From an uncultured Ruminococcus sp. (GTDB lineage Bacteria > Bacillota > Clostridia > Oscillospirales > Ruminococcaceae): a stretch of DNA of 6,207 bases. The stretch is from NCBI GenBank assembly GCA_905199285.1, contig CAJKFZ010000153.1, positions 1 to 6,207 on the forward strand, read 5' to 3'. A program made the position numbers and the translations under genes. The notes below the pieces were generated by a model. The model was not told the DNA's origin. It saw nothing but the letters and a program-made list of their open reading frames with translations, and did no database searches. Shown here one piece after another: positions 1 through 6,190 of the stretch (position 1 is its first letter; the number at the start of each line of letters is the position of its first letter).

Positions 1-4
1 TTGG

Positions 5-30
5 AAAAAGGGGAAACAAAGTTTCCCCTT
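5..30 (-). terminator. Intrinsic terminator of the ABC exporter operon
   Basis: A perfect 10-bp inverted repeat (8-17 with 21-30, three-base loop) begins three bases after the stop codon of the second exporter gene. Read on the minus strand, the stem is followed by a short T run (complement of 5-9) and then CCAA. Position and shape fit a Rho-independent terminator for the two-gene operon. The T tract is short and the sequence ends a few bases further on, so strength cannot be judged. Confidence 0.8.
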
Positions 31-32
31 AA

Positions 33-1874
33 TCATGCCGATTCAAACTGCGAGTTATAAAGCTGAGCATAGAATCCGTTTTTCTTGATAAGTTCGTCAT
101 GGTTTCCAAGCTCGATGATATCGCCGTCTTTCATAACAAGTATCAGATCGGCATTGCGGATAGTCGAAAGACGGTGAGCGATAATAAAGCTCGTTCTGCC
201 GGACATAAGTCTGTCCATAGCGTCCTGAATAAGCGCTTCTGTTCGTGTATCGACAGAAGAAGTAGCTTCGTCAAGAATCATTATCTTTGAATCGGCAAGT
301 ATCGCTCTTGCAATTGTAAGGAGCTGTTTTTGTCCCTGCGAAACATTGCTTGCATCCTCATTAAGAACCATATTATAGCCGTTCGGAAGGGATTTTATGA
401 AATGATGGGCATGAGCCGATTTTGCGGCGGCAATAACTTCCTCATCAGTTGCGTCAAGTCTGCCATAGCGGATATTTTCCATGATAGTTCCGTTGAAGAG
501 CCATGTATCCTGAAGAACCATTCCGAAATTTTCACGAAGCTGTCTCCTCGGGATTTTTTTCACATCAACTCCGTCAAGCATGATCGCTCCGCCGTTTACG
601 TCGTAGAATCGCATCAGAAGTTTGACCATAGTCGTTTTTCCTGCGCCCGTTGGACCGACGATAGCGATTTTTTGTCCCGGCTGAACGTCTGCACTGAAAT
701 CGTGAATGATGATTTTTTTCGGATCGTAGCCAAAGCTTACATGATCGAACTTAACGCATCCGCTGATTTCGGGAAGAGCTGTGGAGTTTTCTGCTGTCTG
801 TTCCTCTTCCTCTTCATCGAGAAATTCAAATACTCTTTCTGCTGCAGCAGCCATGGACTGAACCTGATTTATTACCTGTGCAATCTGCTGAATAGGTTGA
901 GTGAACTGCTTTACATACTGGATAAACGCCTGTATATCGCCAATTCCGATTACTCCCTTTATAGCGAGAAGTCCGCCTGATATCGCAACTCCGGCATATC
1001 CCATATTTCCTACAAAGGACATAACAGGCATCATGATTCCCGATAAAAACTGCGATTTCCACGCTGACTTATAGAGAATATCGTTGGTACGGCAAAATTC
1101 CTCAACAGTTTCTCCCTCTTTGTTGAATGCCTGAATAACGGTGTGACCGCCGTAGGTTTCTTCGATCTGACCGTTGATGTGTCCGAGATATTCCTGCTGA
1201 GTTCTGAAATGACGCTGCGATTTTTTTATTACAAATGACAGGAGAATCGCCGAGACCGGAAGAATGATAAGCGAAATAAGCGTCATAAGCGGCGATATTG
1301 AAAGCATCATTACAAGAGTTCCGATAAGAGTTGCTATTGATGTGATTATTTGGGTAACGCTCTGGTTGAGAGTCATACCGAGTGTATCTACGTCGTTTGT
1401 GATTCTTGAAAGAACTTCGCCGTAGGTTCGGCTCTCGAAATAGCTCATGGGCATACGGCCTATTTTTTCGGATATATCCTTTCTCATACGGAATGAGATC
1501 TTTTGCGATATACCGCTCATTATCCATCCCTGAACAAAGCTTACAACCGAGCTGAAAATATATAGTCCGAGCGTAAAGAGGAGGATTTTTCCGATATAGC
1601 CGAAGTCGATTCCGCCTGTTCCTGCAATTTTAAGCATAAGTCCATCAAAAAGAGCGTTGGTCGCCTTTGCCATTATTTTCGGACCAATGACAGCAAAAAC
1701 AGTTGCGATCGCTGCAAGTATCATTACAACTATAATAGGTATTTTATATATACCGATGTAGGAAACAAGCTTTTTCAGTGTGCTTTTGAAATTTTTCGGC
1801 TTTTCTCCGCCAACCATTCCTCCGCCCATAGGAGGACCTTTTCTTCTTGGAGCATTATTTCTGGTCTCACTCAT
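33..1874 (-). CDS. Heterodimeric ABC exporter half-transporter, subunit with consensus catalytic site
   Basis: A 613-aa type IV ABC exporter half-transporter: an N-terminal six-helix membrane domain fused to a C-terminal ATPase, acting in the cytoplasmic membrane. Predicted helices lie near residues 45-65, 97-119, 173-194, 196-216, 276-305 and 310-333. The ATPase shows A-loop Tyr383, Walker A GPTGAGKTT (407-415), Q-loop Gln455, signature VSQGQ (511-515), Walker B IMILDE with catalytic Glu536, D-loop SVD (540-542) and H-loop His567. Only the signature deviates, with Gln for the first Gly; this fits a partner whose own Walker B and H-loop are degenerate, as the upstream gene's are. The first 25 residues are rich in Gly, Pro and basic residues and look disordered; an acidic run (353-359) links the two domains. 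The ATG overlaps the upstream stop by 8 bases and has its own AGGAGG, so translational coupling is likely. Family resemblance is to BmrCD/LmrCD/EfrCD multidrug exporters; the substrate is unknown and a lipid or peptide is equally possible. Confidence 0.95.
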   Translation of the reverse strand: MSETRNNAPRRKGPPMGGGMVGGEKPKNFKSTLKKLVSYIGIYKIPIIVVMILAAIATVFAVIGPKIMAKATNALFDGLMLKIAGTGGIDFGYIGKILLFTLGLYIFSSVVSFVQGWIMSGISQKISFRMRKDISEKIGRMPMSYFESRTYGEVLSRITNDVDTLGMTLNQSVTQIITSIATLIGTLVMMLSISPLMTLISLIILPVSAILLSFVIKKSQRHFRTQQEYLGHINGQIEETYGGHTVIQAFNKEGETVEEFCRTNDILYKSAWKSQFLSGIMMPVMSFVGNMGYAGVAISGGLLAIKGVIGIGDIQAFIQYVKQFTQPIQQIAQVINQVQSMAAAAERVFEFLDEEEEEQTAENSTALPEISGCVKFDHVSFGYDPKKIIIHDFSADVQPGQKIAIVGPTGAGKTTMVKLLMRFYDVNGGAIMLDGVDVKKIPRRQLRENFGMVLQDTWLFNGTIMENIRYGRLDATDEEVIAAAKSAHAHHFIKSLPNGYNMVLNEDASNVSQGQKQLLTIARAILADSKIMILDEATSSVDTRTEALIQDAMDRLMSGRTSFIIAHRLSTIRNADLILVMKDGDIIELGNHDELIKKNGFYAQLYNSQFESA

Positions 1875-4023
1875 TCTGTCCGCCTCCTATACTTTTTTCT
1901 ATTTCAGCTTCGGAAAGCTGAGATCTTGCTATCTGCTGGTATGTTTCACAATTCTTTATAAGCTCTGCATGAGTGCCTTTTCCAACGATTTGGCTCTCAT
2001 TAAGAACAAGGATCTGATCGGCATTCATAATTGTACTTATACGCTGGGCAACTATAATAACCGTCGAATCCTTTACATAATTGCTGAGCGCTTTTCTCAG
2101 AGCTGCATCAGTTTTCATGTCAAGAGCTGAGAAACTGTCGTCGAAAATGTAGATATTCGGTTTTTTTACAATTGCTCTTGCAATAGCAAGACGCTGTTTT
2201 TGTCCTCCAGAAACGTTAGTGCCTCCCTGCGAGATAGTACGTTCAAATCCTCTGCTGTCGGAATCAATGAATTCCGAAGCCTGAGCGATTTCCGCTGCAA
2301 TGCGAAGAGCTTCATCGTCTGCATCAGGATCGCCGAATTTCAGGTTAGATTCTATCGTACCCGAGAAAAGAACTCCCTTTTGCGGAACAAGACCGATTTT
2401 CTTTCGCAAATCGTCCTTTGTAATATTTCTTATATCAATTCCGTCGATAGTAATGCTGCCCTCGGTAACATCGTAGAAACGTGGGATAAGGTTGACAAGC
2501 GTTGATTTGCCGCATCCCGTACTTCCTATAATAGCAGTGGTTTTTCCGGTTTCGGCGGTAAAATTAAGATTTTCAAGAGCACTGCTGTCAGCGTTGGGGT
2601 ATCTGAATGAAACGTTGTTAAAGCTGAGAACTCCTTTGACTGCGCTGAAATCTTCCGGTTTTTCGGGATCAAGAATCGTTGTGTCAGTTTTAAGTACTTC
2701 ATCAATTCTGTCAGCGGCAACTCCGGCTCTTGGAAGCATTACCGACATCATTGTGAGCATCAGGAACGACATAACGATCTGCATTGAGTATGTGATAAAC
2801 GCCGTCATTGCGCCGACTTGCAAAGATCCGCTGTCGATTCTGTGTGCGGAAACCCAAACTATCATAAGCGTAACGCCGTACATGACAAGCATCATTCCCG
2901 GCATCATAAATGTCATTACACGATTGGTGAAGAGCTGAGTTTTCATAAGATTTTTATTTGCTGTATCAAATCTTTCTTCTTCAACCTTTTCACGTCCGAA
3001 AGCTCTGATAACGGGTAGACCGGTGAGAATTTCTCTTGAAACGAGATTGAGTTTATCTACAAGCTTCTGCATTGCTTTGAATTTCGGCATTGCAAGAGCC
3101 ATAAGAACCATGACAAGAGCAAGTATTATCAGAACTGCGCAAATAATTATCCAGCCCATATTTGCTCCGGAATGTATAACCTTTATAACTCCTCCGATTC
3201 CCAGAATAGGAGCATACATAAGCATTCTCAGCAAAATAGCTGTAACCATTTGTATCTGCTGTACATCATTGGTGCTTCTTGTTATAAGCGAAGCGGTTGA
3301 GAAGTGATCCATTTCGGTGTTGGAGTAATGAATGACCTTGGTGAAGATCTTTTTTCTGAGGTCACGTCCGACTCCTGCACCGGTTTTTGCCGCAAGAAAT
3401 CCTGCACCGATCGACGCTGTGAGCATAAGAAGCGCCATGCCGAACATCTTGAATCCCTGAATCCAGAGATATTTTTTCTGAATGGAATCAATATCGACTC
3501 CTGCCTTTTCCGAACATGATATCGCATAGGCTATTCCCATTGATTTCATGGTGCTGCTGCCCATTTTTTCGGCAGTTGACTCCATTTGTTCACGGATGCT
3601 GCCGAGTTCATTTGCGTCAACAGGCTTACTGAAATCGGTTTCATTCGTATTCGATGGCTGTTCTTGGCTTATTGTTACACTTTGATATGTAAGGATAAGC
3701 GGTATCATGAACTCTTCATCAAGTTCATCAAGCTGTTTTTCGGAAAAAGATTTTCTCTCATAGACATCACCGTTCAAAGCATAGGAATTTTCCCAGTTTG
3801 CTTTTTCTTCATCATTCATGAAAAGCTGTGAGAATGCCATGTCCTCGGCTGTGAGTTTTTCCGGAACAACGTGCTGGATTCCATGGTTCTGAATTCCCAC
3901 GTCTATCATATCGGAGGTATACTGCGGAAGAGCAAGGTCGCAGTAAGCCTGAACTATGAGCAGAACGAGAGTCATTATAACCATATACCAGTACGGTTTC
4001 ATGTTGGCGAAAATACGCTTCAT
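1867..4023 (-). CDS. Heterodimeric ABC exporter half-transporter, degenerate-site subunit with large extracellular insertion
   Basis: A 718-aa ABC exporter half-transporter, first gene of the operon and partner of the 613-aa subunit. Helices are predicted near residues 11-33, 190-212, 260-283, 289-312, 369-393 and 403-430. The ATPase shows A-loop Tyr475, Walker A GSTGCGKST (500-508), Q-loop Gln548, a normal VSGGQ signature (604-608), Walker B IYIFDD with Asp629 where the catalytic Glu should be, D-loop SALD (632-635), and Gln660 in place of the H-loop His. These two substitutions are the known marks of the degenerate subunit in heterodimeric exporters. The protein is about 100-140 residues longer than a standard half-transporter (about 580-620 aa). 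The excess is a hydrophilic, acidic segment (about 45-185) between TM1 and TM2, on the outer face by standard topology. The ATG at 4023 follows a strong AAAAGGAGG by 6 bases. The operon has its own promoter. Substrate unknown; drug, lipid or peptide export are all possible. Confidence 0.95.
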   Translation of the reverse strand: MKRIFANMKPYWYMVIMTLVLLIVQAYCDLALPQYTSDMIDVGIQNHGIQHVVPEKLTAEDMAFSQLFMNDEEKANWENSYALNGDVYERKSFSEKQLDELDEEFMIPLILTYQSVTISQEQPSNTNETDFSKPVDANELGSIREQMESTAEKMGSSTMKSMGIAYAISCSEKAGVDIDSIQKKYLWIQGFKMFGMALLMLTASIGAGFLAAKTGAGVGRDLRKKIFTKVIHYSNTEMDHFSTASLITRSTNDVQQIQMVTAILLRMLMYAPILGIGGVIKVIHSGANMGWIIICAVLIILALVMVLMALAMPKFKAMQKLVDKLNLVSREILTGLPVIRAFGREKVEEERFDTANKNLMKTQLFTNRVMTFMMPGMMLVMYGVTLMIVWVSAHRIDSGSLQVGAMTAFITYSMQIVMSFLMLTMMSVMLPRAGVAADRIDEVLKTDTTILDPEKPEDFSAVKGVLSFNNVSFRYPNADSSALENLNFTAETGKTTAIIGSTGCGKSTLVNLIPRFYDVTEGSITIDGIDIRNITKDDLRKKIGLVPQKGVLFSGTIESNLKFGDPDADDEALRIAAEIAQASEFIDSDSRGFERTISQGGTNVSGGQKQRLAIARAIVKKPNIYIFDDSFSALDMKTDAALRKALSNYVKDSTVIIVAQRISTIMNADQILVLNESQIVGKGTHAELIKNCETYQQIARSQLSEAEIEKSIGGGQNE
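1883..1888 (-). promoter_or_regulatory. Ribosome binding site of the second exporter gene, inside the first
   Basis: AGGAGG on the minus strand lies 8 bases before the ATG at 1874 and inside the last codons of the first exporter gene. It supports the chosen start and the 8-base gene overlap, and suggests that the two subunits are made in similar amounts from one transcript. Confidence 0.85.
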
Positions 4024-4029
4024 TAAATT

Positions 4030-4038
4030 CCTCCTTTT
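4030..4038 (-). promoter_or_regulatory. Ribosome binding site of the first exporter gene
   Basis: AAAAGGAGG on the minus strand, with a 6-base spacer to the ATG at 4023, is a near-perfect match to the 16S rRNA 3' end. It fixes the start and predicts efficient translation. Confidence 0.9.
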
Positions 4039-4044
4039 CAGCAG

Positions 4045-4063
4045 TTATCACAAAATTATCACA
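4045..4063. repeat. Tandem 8-bp direct repeat in the exporter 5' leader
   Basis: TTATCACA occurs at 4045-4052 and again at 4056-4063, an 11-base period or about one helical turn. On the minus strand this reads TGTGATAA twice, between the predicted transcription start (near 4094) and the ribosome binding site. The spacing puts both copies on one face of the helix, which would suit a dimeric DNA-binding protein. AT-rich sequence makes chance a real alternative. Confidence 0.4.
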
Positions 4064-4101
4064 TTAAATTTGTAACAATTGCCTTAAATGTAATAGAACT
4101 T

Positions 4102-4130
4102 ATTATACATTATAATGTGGTAATTGTCAA
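4102..4130 (-). promoter_or_regulatory. Consensus sigma-A promoter of the exporter operon
   Basis: On the minus strand, TTGACA (4130-4125) and TATAAT (4107-4102) are separated by exactly 17 bases, so both hexamers and the spacer match the housekeeping consensus. Initiation is expected near 4094, giving a leader of about 70 bases before the ATG at 4023. A promoter this strong would give high basal expression, so repression by a bound factor is a reasonable inference. Confidence 0.85.
4107..4118. promoter_or_regulatory. 12-bp palindrome in the promoter spacer, candidate operator
   Basis: ACATTATAATGT is a perfect palindrome that touches the -10 hexamer and occupies most of the -10/-35 spacer. 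A repressor dimer bound here would block RNA polymerase. Operators in this position are common for MarR- and TetR-family repressors of efflux pumps, but no regulator gene lies in this window. Alternating AT-rich sequence can form short palindromes by chance, so this is a candidate only. Confidence 0.45.
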
Positions 4131-4242
4131 GTAGAAAAATTCAAAATATAAGCTATAATTAAATAATAAAATTTTCTCTCGGCTTCGTTTGGATAACGTA
4201 TTCGCATCAACAGGCAGAACGGCTCGACTTTTGCGAAAATGA

Positions 4243-4395
4243 CAGGTCTGCTTGAACCTTAGTGGAAATGGTCGGAAATACCGCAATGGGGAGATCAGCC
4301 GTGAGGAGTATGATCAGTGGAAATATCGCTATCCGAAGTTGGAAGCGGAACCGAATGAAGCTGCTCGCAAGGCATTGAAAGTAGATAACGTTTAA
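4243..4395 (+). pseudogene. Orphan C-terminal coding tail, probable gene remnant
   Basis: The plus strand is open from a TGA at 4240-4242 to TAA at 4393-4395, with no convincing start codon or ribosome binding site. Its last 40 residues read like real protein: hydrophilic and helical, with a block RNGEISREEYDQW followed by YRYP and an Ala/Lys-rich end. The reading frame upstream (about 4198-4239) is broken by the TGA. No intact gene precedes it, so it looks like the 3' end of a lost gene. The style recalls C-terminal tails of mobile-element proteins (recombinases or mobilisation proteins) in Clostridia, but that is an impression and no family can be assigned. Chance open sequence is the alternative. 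Confidence 0.4.
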
Positions 4396-4400
4396 TAAAA

Positions 4401-4438
4401 TAAAAAAGCTATCCGATTCGTAATTGAATCAGATAGCT
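4401..4438 (-). terminator. Strong intrinsic terminator downstream of guaA
   Basis: A 13-bp stem (4407-4419 with 4426-4438) has a 6-base loop. On the minus strand its single imperfect position becomes a G-U pair, and the stem is followed at once by a T-rich run (complement of 4394-4406). On the plus strand the same position is a C-A mismatch and the downstream T run is weak. The minus direction is therefore favoured. It would end guaA transcripts about 125 bases after the stop codon and insulate the exporter operon. It also lies 11 bases after the stop of the plus-strand remnant and might once have served it. Confidence 0.8.
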
Positions 4439-4463
4439 CTTATCTTTTCGGATAGATTATTTG

Positions 4464-4538
4464 TTACTGTTGTCGATAATCGAAAAATGTTGCCAAAACG
4501 TTGCCAAGCGGCATTAACGTAAACCGAAAAGTGCAGTA
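4464..4538 (-). pseudogene. Possible integrase C-terminal remnant downstream of guaA
   Basis: The minus strand holds a short open stretch from just after a TGA (4539-4541) to TAA (4464-4466). From an internal ATG at 4514 it reads MPLGNVLATFFDYRQQ. There is no ribosome binding site and the stretch is too short to be a normal gene. The ending resembles, from memory, C-terminal tails of tyrosine recombinases carried by mobile elements in Clostridia, which would fit a position beside the guaA 3' end. This rests on a very short match to recollection and could be chance. Confidence 0.2.
4489..4507. repeat. Paired GTTGCCAA direct repeat near the guaA 3' end
   Basis: GTTGCCAA occurs at 4489-4496 and 4500-4507, again with an 11-base period. 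The pair lies about 60-75 bases beyond the guaA stop. It could be a recombinase or regulator binding pair, or simply a repetitive piece of the degenerate frame that overlaps it. Confidence 0.4.
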
Positions 4539-4564
4539 TCACGCCATTTTAGCACTCTTTGACA

Positions 4565-6115
4565 TTATTCCCACTCTACAGTTCCCGGAGGCTTAGAGGT
4601 GATATCATAAACAACACGATTAACGTGTTCGACCTCATTAGTGAGGCGATTTGATACTCTTGCGAGAACGTCGTAAGGAATTCTTGCCCAGTCGGCGGTC
4701 ATGAAGTCATCTGTTGTAATGGCACGGATAGCGATAAGATGATCGTATGTACGGTGATCGCCCATAACTCCGACGGTTTTAACATCAGGAAGGACAGCAA
4801 AGAACTGTTTCAGCTCGCTTTCGATTCCGCTCTTTCTGATTTCGTCACGGAAAACAGCGTCGGCTTCCTGAAGAACTTTGATTTTTTCTTCGGTAATTTC
4901 ACCGATTATGCGGACGCCAAGTCCGGGACCGGGGAACGGCTGTCTCCAGACAAGATCATGCGGGATTCCAAGCATTTCTCCAACCTTGCGCACTTCGTCC
5001 TTGAAGAGATCGCCAAGCGGCTCGATAACGCCGTCAAACTTAATATCATCTGGCATTTTAACCATATTATGGTGAGTTTTAATAACTGCGGTACTTCCGT
5101 GACCGGCAGTATTTCCCTTGCCGGATTCAATACGGTCGGGGTAAATAGTTCCCTGTGCGAAGAAGCCGTCTGTGCCCTCTTCACGAATCTTGTTCCAGAA
5201 AACATTATAGAATTCAGTACCGATAATTTTACGTTTCTGTTCCGGATCGCTTACTCCCTTGAGAGCAGCGAGGAACTTATCTTTACAATTGATACGGACA
5301 AAATTCATGTCAAAGAGCTTTGTAAAGGTTTCTTCAACGAAATCGCCCTCGTCCTTACGCATAAGTCCCTGGTCGACGAAAACGCAGGTAAGCTGTTTGC
5401 CGACAGCACGGCTGAGGAGTCCGGCAGCGACGGAAGAATCTACTCCTCCTGAGAGACCGAGAATGACTTTTTTATCGCCTATCTGCTCACGAAGCTTGGC
5501 AACGGTAGCGTCAATGAAGTTATCCATTTCCCAGTCGCCTTTGAAATTGCAGACGTTATAAAGGAAATTGCGGAGAATATTTTTTCCGTATTCGCTGTGA
5601 GTAACTTCAGGGTGGAACTGAACTGCATAGAGCTTTTTCTCAGGATTTTCAAAAGCAGCAGCGGGACAGTCCTCAGATTTTGCGGTAACAGTAAAGCCCT
5701 CCGGAAGCTTGCTTACATAGTCTGTATGGCTCATCCATACAACGCTTTTTTCGGGAATGTCACCGAAAAGAATGCCGCCCGACTGTGTTATTTCAATTTT
5801 GCCATACTCGCTCTTGACGCAGCTGCTTACCTCGCCGCCGAGAGTATAGGCTACGATCTGACAGCCGTAGCAAATTCCGAGTATCGGTATTCCAAGCTCG
5901 AAGATTTCCTTAGAAATATGGGGTGAACTTTCATCATAAACGCTGTTCGGACCGCCTGTGAATATGATTCCCATAGGATTCAGCGCTTTTATTTCATCAA
6001 TAGGAGTATCGTATCTTTTTATTTCGCAGTATACGCCGCATTCACGGACTCTTCTTGCGATAAGCTGGTTATACTGTCCTCCGAAATCAAGAACGATACA
6101 GAGCTGATTTGACAT
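4565..6115 (-). CDS. guaA: GMP synthase (glutamine-hydrolysing)
   Basis: GMP synthase, 516 aa, converts XMP, ATP and glutamine to GMP in the last step of de novo guanine nucleotide synthesis, in the cytosol. An N-terminal class I glutamine amidotransferase domain (about 1-190) carries the nucleophile motif GICYGCQ with Cys82 and the FHPE motif with His168 and Glu170. The ATP pyrophosphatase domain (about 195-390) has the P-loop SGGVDSS (222-228). The C-terminal dimerisation domain includes PGPGLGVR (396-403) and ends in the family-typical KPPGTVEWE. All catalytic residues are present and the length is normal, so the enzyme should be active. The start was placed at 6115 because AAGGAGGG lies just upstream and the family begins there; an in-frame ATG at 6166 would add 17 unconserved residues and has no ribosome binding site. 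It appears to be a separate transcription unit from the exporter operon. Its promoter is not visible and probably lies beyond the window. Confidence 0.98.
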   Translation of the reverse strand: MSNQLCIVLDFGGQYNQLIARRVRECGVYCEIKRYDTPIDEIKALNPMGIIFTGGPNSVYDESSPHISKEIFELGIPILGICYGCQIVAYTLGGEVSSCVKSEYGKIEITQSGGILFGDIPEKSVVWMSHTDYVSKLPEGFTVTAKSEDCPAAAFENPEKKLYAVQFHPEVTHSEYGKNILRNFLYNVCNFKGDWEMDNFIDATVAKLREQIGDKKVILGLSGGVDSSVAAGLLSRAVGKQLTCVFVDQGLMRKDEGDFVEETFTKLFDMNFVRINCKDKFLAALKGVSDPEQKRKIIGTEFYNVFWNKIREEGTDGFFAQGTIYPDRIESGKGNTAGHGSTAVIKTHHNMVKMPDDIKFDGVIEPLGDLFKDEVRKVGEMLGIPHDLVWRQPFPGPGLGVRIIGEITEEKIKVLQEADAVFRDEIRKSGIESELKQFFAVLPDVKTVGVMGDHRTYDHLIAIRAITTDDFMTADWARIPYDVLARVSNRLTNEVEHVNRVVYDITSKPPGTVEWE

Positions 6116-6119
6116 ATTT

Positions 6120-6127
6120 CCCTCCTT
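6120..6127 (-). promoter_or_regulatory. guaA: Ribosome binding site deciding the guaA start
   Basis: AAGGAGGG on the minus strand, 4 bases before the ATG at 6115, selects this start over the in-frame ATG at 6166. Confidence 0.9.
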
Positions 6128-6190
6128 GCTATTGCTTTTCAGAACAAGAGCGTGTTCGCATAGCAATAATTTCCGCTTTACGGCAGCGGA
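6128..6190 (-). promoter_or_regulatory. guaA leader with possible hairpins
   Basis: The 80 bases upstream of the guaA ribosome binding site contain a 7-bp inverted repeat (6130-6136 with 6162-6168) enclosing a 5-bp one (6142-6146 with 6153-6157), and a separate 6-bp one (6172-6177 with 6185-6190). The nested structure ends 2 bases before the Shine-Dalgarno sequence, where it could affect ribosome access. I do not recognise a purine riboswitch or any other known element, and no clear promoter hexamers are seen here. The stems are short and may have no function. Confidence 0.3.

Larger units (their letters stand above)
4024..4564. other. 541-base spacer between guaA and the exporter operon
   Basis: No intact gene fits here. 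From the exporter side it holds a 5' leader of about 70 bases, a consensus promoter (4102-4130), an AT-rich stretch (about 4131-4180), a block of higher GC with an orphan plus-strand coding tail (about 4192-4395), a strong hairpin terminator (4401-4438), and about 125 bases of apparent degenerate sequence with two GTTGCCAA repeats up to the guaA stop. The sharp shift in base composition near 4180 suggests pieces of different origin. No tRNA, rRNA or CRISPR pattern was seen. Confidence 0.8.

Noticed and set aside
330..980. 216-aa open frame on the plus strand
   Set aside because: It lies entirely antisense to a well-supported ABC exporter gene, has no ribosome binding site and no recognisable domain, and is a codon-bias shadow.
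1867..1874. Overlap of the two exporter genes as a possible frameshift or fusion
   Set aside because: Both proteins are complete half-transporters, and the second has its own AGGAGG. This is an ordinary coupled overlap.
4024..4564. tRNA, small RNA or CRISPR array in the long spacer
   Set aside because: No cloverleaf pattern, no regularly spaced repeats and no recognised RNA family. Only short two-copy repeats and one terminator hairpin are present.
4739..5452. 237-aa open frame on the plus strand
   Set aside because: It is antisense to guaA, which has all its catalytic motifs here. No independent evidence of coding.
6113..6166. Upstream in-frame ATG that would extend guaA by 17 residues
   Set aside because: No ribosome binding site precedes it, the extra residues are not part of the GuaA family, and a strong AAGGAGGG marks the ATG at 6115.
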